A DNA stretch of 64,000 bases from QIAW01 sp035487295 (lineage in GTDB: Bacteria > Acidobacteriota > Terriglobia > Terriglobales > Acidobacteriaceae), in contig DATHMH010000022.1 of assembly GCA_035487295.1 (NCBI GenBank), positions 62,001-126,000 on the forward strand. The letters are read 5' to 3'. A model generated the notes under the pieces. It was given only the letters and a program-made list of their open reading frames with translations, made no database searches and was not told where the DNA came from. Shown here piece by piece: positions 9,032 to 16,160 of the stretch. The position numbers were made by a program, and so were the translations under genes. The first letter of the stretch is position 1, and the number at the start of each line of letters is the position of its first letter.

Positions 9032-10216
9032 ATGGTGGGGCGCCACAGTAGTCAAAATCTTGCAGTCGGGCTTGCATCTCTGCTCGTTCTCCTCGTATCT
9101 TCCGCCTACGGATTCTCCACGACATCCACTTCCGGAAGAGCCAAATCGCAGGTCAGCGAAAGCGCGGGCGCGCAAAAGCGCATAAGCCACCTGCGCCATC
9201 GCCGGCGCCATCACTACTACGAGCGCTTCTATACCAGTTCGTTCGCCGACGATGTGACCGCGGGCGACATCACCGACGGAGAAGACCTGTCGGTCCGCAC
9301 CGCTGCCATCGATGCCCTGGGCAATATGAACGGATCAGTAGTAGCCATTGATCCCGCTTCAGGACGCATTCTGGCCATGGTCAACCAGAAGCTGGCGCTC
9401 TCTGAAGGAGCGCAGCCCTGCTCCACATTCAAAGTCGCAGTCGCCCTGGCGGCGCTGAAAGAAGGCCTGATCACCAAAGATGATGAGGTCCGGCTGGGAC
9501 GCCGCACGCGCATGAACCTCACTGACGCCCTGGCCCATTCTAATAACGCATATTTCGAAGCGTTGGGACGCAGGCTCGGCTTCAAACGGGTCAGCGAATA
9601 TGCCCACATGTTCGGCATGGGCGAGCTGGCCGGCTTTAACATCGAAGGCGAACACCTGGGCCAGTTCCCCACGGTAGCGCCGGGAACCAGAGATGGCGGT
9701 GTAGGCAAGCTGTGCTCTTACGGCGAGACCATTTCCATGACCCCGCTGCAGCTTGGCGCCATGATGGTCGCCGTGGCCAATGGCGGTACCTTGTATTACC
9801 TGCAGCATCCGCAGTCAGCCGATGAGATCGCCGGTTTTGTGCCCAAGGTAAAGCGCCAGCTCGAAATCAATGACCTCATTCCCGATGTCTCGGAAGGCAT
9901 GGCGGGAGCCGTAGCCTATGGCACCGCGCGCAGTGTGCGCTACAACTTTGACGAAGAAGAGATTCTGGGAAAGACCGGAACCTGCTCGAAAGACGGAACA
10001 CGCTTCGGCTGGTTCGCCTCTTATGCCAACACCGATCACGGGAAAGTGGTAATCGTGGTCTTCCTGCGCGGCGGACGCCCTACGTTTGGCCCCAAAGCCG
10101 CCGAGATTGCCGGACGCATGTACCACAACCTGTACAGCAGCAACTTCTTTGTGGATACCAAGCCGCAAACTCCGCACCAGCCGGCGACGGGAGTGGCGGT
10201 GGGGATATCGCAATAG
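9032..10216 (+). CDS. Penicillin-binding transpeptidase-domain protein
   Basis: The 394-residue protein starts with an uncleaved anchor or signal sequence (about 8-28) and a basic linker (50-62). The rest is a serine transpeptidase fold with the three active-site motifs: STFK (Ser131, Lys134), SNN (170-172) and KTGT (314-317). It is much shorter than usual class B PBPs and has no visible pedestal/dimerisation domain, so it resembles a bare transpeptidase module or a class D beta-lactamase-like enzyme. Position downstream of ftsZ suggests a role in wall synthesis or remodelling. Resistance function is not implied by the sequence. Confidence 0.9.
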   Translation: MVGRHSSQNLAVGLASLLVLLVSSAYGFSTTSTSGRAKSQVSESAGAQKRISHLRHRRRHHYYERFYTSSFADDVTAGDITDGEDLSVRTAAIDALGNMNGSVVAIDPASGRILAMVNQKLALSEGAQPCSTFKVAVALAALKEGLITKDDEVRLGRRTRMNLTDALAHSNNAYFEALGRRLGFKRVSEYAHMFGMGELAGFNIEGEHLGQFPTVAPGTRDGGVGKLCSYGETISMTPLQLGAMMVAVANGGTLYYLQHPQSADEIAGFVPKVKRQLEINDLIPDVSEGMAGAVAYGTARSVRYNFDEEEILGKTGTCSKDGTRFGWFASYANTDHGKVVIVVFLRGGRPTFGPKAAEIAGRMYHNLYSSNFFVDTKPQTPHQPATGVAVGISQ

Positions 10217-10675
10217 CATTTAGCATTTAGCACTTGGCATTTGGCCATTAGGATTTGTAGTCGCGGATTCGTTCGGCCTCAACCTTTGTAATCAAAGCGC
10301 TCAACATTCGCCGTAACTCAAGCAAAGCCTTATAAAGTTCCTGATACACGTCTTGTTTAAGAAATTGAGATCATTTGCAAGCAGTAGATGATAGTCAAGT
10401 TCACTGGCAGAGCCAGCGGCGATCTGAAGAAAACGATGAAACTCGCCATTACCACGTCTTCCGCATCCCTCCGCAATATTGGCCGCAATTGATGCACTGC
10501 ATCGCCGGATCTGGCTCGTGAGTCTATACAATTCCTCTTTGGGAAAATTGGCGGTCGCTGAATAAATCTTGAGCGTTAGTTCATGGGCACTGACCCAAAC
10601 CCTCAAATCTCTGAAATCTTTCAATTGTTATACTCCGTGTTGGCCAAATGCCAAGTGCCAAATGCCAATTCCTTC
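10206..10675. repeat. Inverted repeats flanking the four-helix-bundle pseudogene
   Basis: The left arm (10206-10247) reads AGCATTTAGCACTTGGCATTTGGCC. The right arm (10648-10675) reads GGCCAAATGCCAAGTGCCAAATGCC, its approximate reverse complement. They bracket the frameshifted gene at 10248-10624, giving a unit of about 470 bases that could be one mobilised cassette. Confidence 0.6.
10248..10624 (-). pseudogene. Four-helix bundle protein (S23/IVP family), frameshifted
   Basis: Starting from TTG at 10624, the frame gives KDFRDLRVWVSAHELTLKIY, then SQIRRCSASIAANIAEGCGR and GSASELDYHLLLANDLNFL. This is the family first noted as proteins encoded in 23S rRNA intervening sequences and related to Avd. 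The frame then breaks at an AAAC run near 10366 and would stop at 10301. In the next frame the expected C-terminus is intact (DVYQELYKALLELRRMLSAL, then ITKVEAERIRDYKS) up to a stop at 10248. One lost base therefore explains the break, by real decay or sequencing error. Restored length is about 125 residues, normal for the family. Confidence 0.75.
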
Positions 10676-10676
10676 T

Positions 10677-12059
10677 TCAGAATTTTGTCACTTCCGTAAA
10701 ATTAAAATCCCTCACTTTCATCGCGGGCACTACCATGTCGAACGACTCTTCCCCGCTGGCGCGCACGGGGATGCTGAGCGCATCTACCTTGCTTAATAGT
10801 TCAACCAGGCTCTGGTTAAAGCGGAAGTTGCGGATGCCGTATTGCAGCTTTCCGTTTTCAACATAGAAGGTGCCGTCGCGGGTCATGCCGGTGAGGATTT
10901 TTTCGTAGGGCTCCACTTCGCGGATATACCACAGCCGTGTGACCCACACGCCACGTTCGGTAGAAGCCACCATCTCGTCCACGGTTTTCGCGTTTCTCGT
11001 CTCCGGCGGCGCAAAGACCACATTCAGCGGCGCTTCACCCACCTCGTTGGGAAGCAAAAAGCCGTGGCCTGTGGGGCGAACGTCACCGACTTTGCCGGCC
11101 AGCTCAGATTTTTTCATCTTCTCGACCGTGGCGCGGGCATAAACAAGATTTTTGATCGCGCCTTTTTCCACCAGCGTCACATGCTGCCGCGGCGCGCCTT
11201 CACCGTCAAAGGGCGAACCCGATTGCAGTGGGTGGCTCACATTATCGTGAATGGTAATGTTTTCGCCAAAGAGATTACTGCCCATGCGATTGTTCAGAAA
11301 TGAGCGCTGATCGAGCAATGCCAGGCCGGCAAAGTCGTAGAACATGAAGCCCACCAGATCAAGCACGGCGGCAGGCTCGAGGATGACGGTGTATTTGCCG
11401 GGAGCGAGCTCGCGCGGGGCAGTCGACTGTCGGGCCTTGCGCGCCGCGACTTCGGCCAAAGCGACCGGGTTGAGATTGCGCACGTCGGGTGAGTTGGCCT
11501 TCTGCCATCCGGAGGAATCATCTCCCAGCATGGTAATAGAGATTTCAGAGGAGGTCTGCTGATGAAATCGCGCCAGGCCGCGGGAGTTGAAGAGCCCTTC
11601 CACGTACTCGGAGACGGAGAAGATTCCGGCAGTGACCAGCTTCTCGCGTTTGGCCACCTTCACAATCTCATTCACGCCGGCAGCACGCTCTTGCGGTCCG
11701 ACAGTGCGAGTTTCTTCAAACCAGCGGCTGGGGATGAGGGTTAACGGTTCGTTCCCTTCTGTCATGGGCAGCAGATCGGGGTTAGGATGTTGGACTTTGC
11801 TCAGGCTCTCGGCCGATTGCACCACGCGGCGCAGGCTGTCTTCATCCAGTTTGTTAGTGGTCGCGCGCGCGGTGCGGCCGTCGAATGCCGTGCGTATCGA
11901 AACCGCGTGGTTCTCATCGGCCACATTTTGATGGATGAAATTGTTGGCAAAGCGCGTGAGCGCGCTGCGGCCGCCGGAAATGTAGACTTCAATCTCGTCG
12001 GCGGTTGAGAATTTCTTGATGCGCTCGAAGATGTCGTGTGATTGTTCTTTGGTAAGCAT
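10677..12059 (-). CDS. pmbA: TldE/PmbA family protein
   Basis: The 460-residue product belongs to the TldD/TldE (PmbA) family. In known systems TldE lacks the HExxxH zinc motif and pairs with TldD to form a heterodimeric protease that trims unfolded peptides, such as microcin precursors. No HExxxH is present here, and DFAGLALLDQRSFLNNRMGSNLFGENITIHDN and GVWVTRLWYIREVEPYEKILTGMTRDGTFYVENG match the TldE pattern. The ATG at 12059 is chosen because MLTKEQSHDIFERIKK is a normal start for the family. It is the last gene of a three-gene operon with tldD, 8 bases after the middle gene. Confidence 0.92.
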   Translation of the reverse strand: MLTKEQSHDIFERIKKFSTADEIEVYISGGRSALTRFANNFIHQNVADENHAVSIRTAFDGRTARATTNKLDEDSLRRVVQSAESLSKVQHPNPDLLPMTEGNEPLTLIPSRWFEETRTVGPQERAAGVNEIVKVAKREKLVTAGIFSVSEYVEGLFNSRGLARFHQQTSSEISITMLGDDSSGWQKANSPDVRNLNPVALAEVAARKARQSTAPRELAPGKYTVILEPAAVLDLVGFMFYDFAGLALLDQRSFLNNRMGSNLFGENITIHDNVSHPLQSGSPFDGEGAPRQHVTLVEKGAIKNLVYARATVEKMKKSELAGKVGDVRPTGHGFLLPNEVGEAPLNVVFAPPETRNAKTVDEMVASTERGVWVTRLWYIREVEPYEKILTGMTRDGTFYVENGKLQYGIRNFRFNQSLVELLSKVDALSIPVRASGEESFDMVVPAMKVRDFNFTEVTKF

Positions 12060-12067
12060 TTGGTAAT

Positions 12068-12718
12068 TTACGGTATCAATTTGAACGCCTGGCCAGTCAA
12101 AAATAGAGTTTCGGGTACGTCTTGATGTTCTGTTCTGGGAATCTGGGGAGCGAGCTTCACCCATGCTACAGGAAGAGTTTTACCTTGAAGTACCTCATCG
12201 AACAGTGCTCCAAAGAATTTTCCAAAGACATCACCTTTACGCTGTAGCGTCAGAATTAAGTTCAAAGGAGAACGCCCCTTCTTAAACCCGGTGATATAAC
12301 CTTTGGCAGGATTCTCGTTGGCGACTAGAAGAACTTTGACTCCGCTTCCATCACAGGCACTTAACAAATCCGTTGCCGGACGCAACCCATCTGCACCTTG
12401 AATCATCCCTTGTTCAGACACAGTACAAAACAAATGCAGAATATCGCAGCCCTTTCGGAGCTGGTCAAACAGCTCGTCCAAATCGTGAAGCTGCACGGTG
12501 CTAATACGCTTGAAATGTCTTGAATAAATCCCAGTGTCGATTTCTGCCAAGTCCGTGTAGGAATCTTCTAGTGCGCAAACAAGGATTCTCGGATTTCGCA
12601 ACTCTGGAAAAGTACGAAAACCGCGATAAAGAGCCTGTATGAACTGCCCTCTACGGTCAGCAAGCATCGCTACAATGAAGATCACGATTCCGATATAGAG
12701 CAAAACGTTAGAATCCAT
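12068..12718 (-). CDS. Membrane-anchored protein in tldD-pmbA operon, weakly CHAT-like
   Basis: This 216-residue product starts MDSNVLLYIGIVIF, with one membrane helix (about 5-21) followed by a soluble domain. It lies 5 bases after tldD and 8 bases before pmbA, so the three genes are surely cotranscribed. The soluble part (RILVCALEDSYTDL, CDILHLFCTVSEQG, VKVLLVANENPAKGYITGF, then GKFFGALFDEVLQGKTLPVAW) follows the strand/helix order of CHAT caspase-like peptidases. The usual catalytic His-Gly is replaced by Phe-Cys and the usual SAC by VAN, so it is probably inactive if related at all. The fold assignment is tentative. Association with a TldD/TldE-type protease suggests an adaptor or membrane anchor role. 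Confidence 0.8.
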   Translation of the reverse strand: MDSNVLLYIGIVIFIVAMLADRRGQFIQALYRGFRTFPELRNPRILVCALEDSYTDLAEIDTGIYSRHFKRISTVQLHDLDELFDQLRKGCDILHLFCTVSEQGMIQGADGLRPATDLLSACDGSGVKVLLVANENPAKGYITGFKKGRSPLNLILTLQRKGDVFGKFFGALFDEVLQGKTLPVAWVKLAPQIPRTEHQDVPETLFLTGQAFKLIP

Positions 12719-12723
12719 AGAGA

Positions 12724-14193
12724 TCAATTTCCCTTGTACGCACTGCCTACCTTTACGTTTCGAAATCTTGCCGGTGCGGCCCCATGTCCTGTGCCCATGG
12801 TCTGCATGGGCTGACCTTTGCCGCAGTTTGGAGTGCCCCACAGGGTCCACTGGTCGCGGGAGCAGATGGCGTCCATGGAATTCCAGAACTCGGTGGTGAT
12901 GCCGGAGTAAGAAGGGTTCTTGATCATCTCGCCCAGCTTGCCCTGCTTGATCTTCCAGCCGATTTCGCAGCCGAACTGGAAGTTGTAGCGCTTGTCATCA
13001 ATGGACCAGGAGCGGTTGGTCTGCACGAAGATGCCGTCATCGGTATCGGCAATGAGTTGCTCCAGGGTCAATGGTTTCTCGCCCGGAAGGATGCTGATGT
13101 TGGTCATGCGGATGATGGGCAGGCGGTTCCAGCCTTCGGCGCGCATGGTGCCGCCGCTGCGATTGGCTCCGATGGTGTGGGCGGTCTCGCGTGAAGAAAG
13201 GTATCCGGTGAATTCCCCGTTGTTGATGATGGGGGTGCACTGCGCGGCCACGCCTTCGTCATCGTAAGCGAACGTTCCCAGGCCGGGGCCGTGTTGCACG
13301 GTGGCATCGGCCACGACGTTCACCAGTTCGCTGCCGTAGCGCAGGTTGCGCAGCTTATCGAGAGTAAGGAATGAGGTGCCGGCGAAGTTGGCCTCCATGC
13401 CCAGCACGCGGTCGAGCTCGATGGGATGGCCGACGGATTCGTGGATCTGCAGCCCGAGCTGGGAGGAATCGAGGATAATGGTCGCCCTGCCCTGCGGACA
13501 CTGCGCTGCTTGATGCAGCGCCACGGACTCTTCGCCGATGCGGCGGGCGTTCTCGACCAGCTTCAGCTCGTCTATCAACTCGTAGCCTTTGTTCTGGTAC
13601 TGGCCACCGAAGGAGTTAGGATACGAGCGCTTCTGAATCTCGTTTCCCTGAAACGAAAAAGCCGCGTAGCCGGCGCCGGTGATGAAACGCAACTGGTGAA
13701 TATCCGCCCCCTCGGAAGAATAGAACCACTGGTCGTAGCGGCGAAATTGCAGATTGGTCTCGGCTAAAGTCACGCCCGCAACCGAGAGCAGTTCCTTATC
13801 AATTTTGAGCAGCAGGTCAATGTTCTGATCGACGGAAATCGTAAAAGGATCGATTTTGTATTCAGCCGTCCAGTCGGCGACAGCCGGCTTTTCAGGCGCA
13901 AAGCGAAGCTCGCCAGCTTTCACCCGCGCCGATGCCTCGGCAATGGCTACAGCCTGCGCGGCGGCAGCTTCTACGGCTTTGCGTTCTAGAGAATCGCTGG
14001 CGGCGAAGCCCCAGCTTCCGTTGGCGATCACGCGCACGCCGATGCCCAACGACTCGGAGTCGGAAGCATTACCCACTTTGCCATTTTTGGTGGAAAGAAC
14101 ACGGTGGCGTTCGTCTACGATGCGCGCGTCAGCATAGGTGGCGCCACGCTGCGCGGCGGTGTCGAGGGCCCAGGCGGCTATATCTTTCATCAT
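12724..14193 (-). CDS. tldD: Metalloprotease TldD
   Basis: The 489-residue product is the catalytic subunit of the TldD/TldE protease. The zinc motif is intact: HESVGH with His251, Glu252 and His256, and the third ligand is likely Cys457 in WGTPNCGKGQP. Other family signatures are GTFAYDDEGVAAQ, GWNRLPIIRMTNISI and CEIGWKIKQGKLGEMIKNPSYSG. It is first in the operon tldD - small membrane protein - pmbA on the minus strand. In related bacteria the pair matures peptides or toxins, but no peptide substrate gene is recognisable here. Start at the first of two consecutive ATGs. Confidence 0.95.
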   Translation of the reverse strand: MMKDIAAWALDTAAQRGATYADARIVDERHRVLSTKNGKVGNASDSESLGIGVRVIANGSWGFAASDSLERKAVEAAAAQAVAIAEASARVKAGELRFAPEKPAVADWTAEYKIDPFTISVDQNIDLLLKIDKELLSVAGVTLAETNLQFRRYDQWFYSSEGADIHQLRFITGAGYAAFSFQGNEIQKRSYPNSFGGQYQNKGYELIDELKLVENARRIGEESVALHQAAQCPQGRATIILDSSQLGLQIHESVGHPIELDRVLGMEANFAGTSFLTLDKLRNLRYGSELVNVVADATVQHGPGLGTFAYDDEGVAAQCTPIINNGEFTGYLSSRETAHTIGANRSGGTMRAEGWNRLPIIRMTNISILPGEKPLTLEQLIADTDDGIFVQTNRSWSIDDKRYNFQFGCEIGWKIKQGKLGEMIKNPSYSGITTEFWNSMDAICSRDQWTLWGTPNCGKGQPMQTMGTGHGAAPARFRNVKVGSAYKGN

Positions 14194-14225
14194 CGGAGAT
14201 GATAAATGATTGAGGACTCTTGATG

Positions 14226-14425
14226 CAGCACTGGCATTCAGCGGTCAGCAATCAGACCTGAGCAACATTTGGCGTTTAGCCGTTAGCATTTGGCCCTTAG
14301 AGGGTGTTCATAGCTGCCGAACGGTGGAGATATTCGGCTTCTTCTGTCGAAGCTGTTTCAGGGCAAAATGCTAACTGCCACGTGCTAATTGCTATTTGTT
14401 TTGGCTGACTGCTGACTGCTTTCCC
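14226..14425. repeat. Inverted degenerate repeats between tldD and ymdB-like gene
   Basis: GGCATTCAGCGGTCAGCAATCAG and TTTGGCGTTTAGCCGTTAGC (about 14232-14290) face GCAAAATGCTAACTGCC and TTTGGCTGACTGCTGACTGC (about 14368-14421). This is the same arrangement as upstream of murC. It separates two divergently transcribed units and contains no gene. Confidence 0.6.
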
Positions 14426-14443
14426 CCGGATGCTACTATCGTA

Positions 14444-15247
14444 ATGATGCATATTCTCTTCATTGGCGACATCTTTGGACGCCCCGGCCGCACCATCGTG
14501 CGCGACCTGCTCCCCCAATTGGTCAGCCAGCATAAGATCGATTTGGTGCTGGCCAACGGAGAGAATGCCGCCGCCGGCTTCGGCATCACCCCGCCCCTGG
14601 TGGAGGAGTTGCTGGGACTGGGCATTGAGGTACTCACGACCGGTAACCATATCTGGGATAAAAAAGAGATCATCGAATTTTTCGAGCGGGCAGCCGGCAA
14701 TCAGGATGGTATGGCGCATCGCGTGCTGCGCCCAGCCAATTATCCCGCTGGAAGTCCGGGATTCGGGCTCTTCGAAGGCCGTTCCCGTTCCGGTCATGAC
14801 TTCGCCGTCATCAACCTGCAAGGGCGCGTCTTCATGGCCAGCAACGATGACCCTTTTCGCACCGCCGACGCGCTGCTGGAGAAAATCAAGGCAAAGATCA
14901 TCTTCGTGGATATCCACGCCGAAGCCACATCTGAAAAAATTGCGCTGGGTTGGTACCTCGATGGCCGCGTGACCGCCGTCATCGGCACGCATACTCACGT
15001 TCCCACGGCCGATGAGCGCGTGCTGCCCAAAGGCACCGCCTATCAAACCGACGTAGGCATGACCGGCCCCTATGACGGAGTCATCGGTGTGGAGAAAGAG
15101 CAGATTCTGCAACGCTTTCTCAGCAACATGCCCATACGCTTCGAACCCGCCAGCGGCGATGTGCGCCTTGCCGCCGTCGTCATCGAGTGCGACCCCGCCA
15201 CCGGGCGCGCGGAAAGCATCGAAAGAATACTGGTGAGGCAGAGCTGA
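14444..15247 (+). CDS. YmdB-family metallophosphoesterase
   Basis: The 267-residue product is a YmdB/DR1281-type phosphodiesterase. Characterised members hydrolyse 2',3'-cyclic nucleotides and influence RNA turnover and biofilm switching. Metal-binding motifs are visible: GDIFGRPGR at the start, NGENAAAGFG, TTGNHIWD, VDIHAEATSEK and GTHTHVPTADERVL. The start is the first of two ATGs (14444/14447); an upstream extension to 14396 would run into the intergenic repeat and is rejected. In many bacteria this gene follows rny (RNase Y), which is not in this position here. A HAD hydrolase follows immediately. Confidence 0.92.
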   Translation: MMHILFIGDIFGRPGRTIVRDLLPQLVSQHKIDLVLANGENAAAGFGITPPLVEELLGLGIEVLTTGNHIWDKKEIIEFFERAAGNQDGMAHRVLRPANYPAGSPGFGLFEGRSRSGHDFAVINLQGRVFMASNDDPFRTADALLEKIKAKIIFVDIHAEATSEKIALGWYLDGRVTAVIGTHTHVPTADERVLPKGTAYQTDVGMTGPYDGVIGVEKEQILQRFLSNMPIRFEPASGDVRLAAVVIECDPATGRAESIERILVRQS

Positions 15248-15249
15248 CC

Positions 15250-16038
15250 TTGACGTCGCATCGTGATGGTTGGAGACACCCCGAACCTTCCTCCCAAAAA
15301 CCGGGAAGCAACGACTTGCGTCTGCGCGACCTGCCCGAAGCCCAGGCTTACCTGTTCGATATTGACGGCACGCTGTTGAACAGCCGCGATGGCGTTCATT
15401 ACAACGCCTTTCGCAGCGCGCTTGCCGAGGTCTACGGCATTGAGACCAAACTGGATAACATTCCCGTACACGGCAACACTGACATCGGCATAATTCGCGC
15501 AATCCTGGAGCGCGCCGGGCGAGCGGGCGACTTCGAGAGCGGATTGCCGCGCGTACTTTCGCTCATGCGTTCGGAAGTGGGAAAAAATATTGCCGGCATC
15601 AATGCCGAGCTTTGTCCTTCGATCCGGGAACTTGTCAAGGAACTCCATTCCCAGGGCAAAATCCTGGGAGTGGCCTCGGGAAATCTGGAATTCATCGGCT
15701 GGGCCAAGATCAACGCGACCGGGCTGCGTCCCTTTTTCAGCCTGGGCTCTTTTTGCGGCGAACGCGAGAGACGAGCCGATATCTTCCGCCACGGCATAGA
15801 ACAGGCCCTTGCGCTTCTAAGCAAGAAATCGAGCCTTACTGAAGAGGCTGCTTCGGATGCCACGGTGTGCTTCGTTGGCGACACCCCCGCTGATATTCTC
15901 GCCGCCCACGCCAACAACGTTCCCGTAGTTGCCGTCGCAACCGGAATCTATTCCTACGACGATTTGCTCTCCCACAGCCCTGATTTGTGCCTGCACTGCT
16001 GCACCGACTTATTTGCCGGATCATCGCAAATGACATAG
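15250..16038 (+). CDS. HAD-superfamily hydrolase (phosphatase-like)
   Basis: The 262-residue product has the four HAD motifs: DxD in YLFDIDGTLLNSRDG, Ser in LGVASGNLEF, a Lys/Arg region around GERERRADIFRHG, and acidic CFVGDTPADILAA. The helical cap between motifs I and II resembles phosphoglycolate phosphatases and beta-phosphoglucomutases, but the substrate is not predictable. No ATG fits. A TTG at 15250, 3 bases after the previous stop with GGTGAGG upstream, is the likely start, implying translational coupling to the YmdB-like gene. Start confidence is lower than product confidence. Confidence 0.85.
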   Translation: MTSHRDGWRHPEPSSQKPGSNDLRLRDLPEAQAYLFDIDGTLLNSRDGVHYNAFRSALAEVYGIETKLDNIPVHGNTDIGIIRAILERAGRAGDFESGLPRVLSLMRSEVGKNIAGINAELCPSIRELVKELHSQGKILGVASGNLEFIGWAKINATGLRPFFSLGSFCGERERRADIFRHGIEQALALLSKKSSLTEEAASDATVCFVGDTPADILAAHANNVPVVAVATGIYSYDDLLSHSPDLCLHCCTDLFAGSSQMT

Positions 16039-16160
16039 TTGTGTTGCATAGCCGTCCCCGGCTGTGCCCCGTCTCGGTGCGGCGATTTGTTGGTGAGGAA
16101 ACTCCTTTAAGAACCGACTCGCTCTCATCGGCATCTCAATTCACGGTACAATTCCATCTC

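Noticed and set aside
14297..15502. 401-codon minus-strand frame opposite the YmdB-like gene
   Set aside because: The YmdB motifs on the plus strand are unmistakable; the minus frame crosses an intergenic repeat and has no domain.
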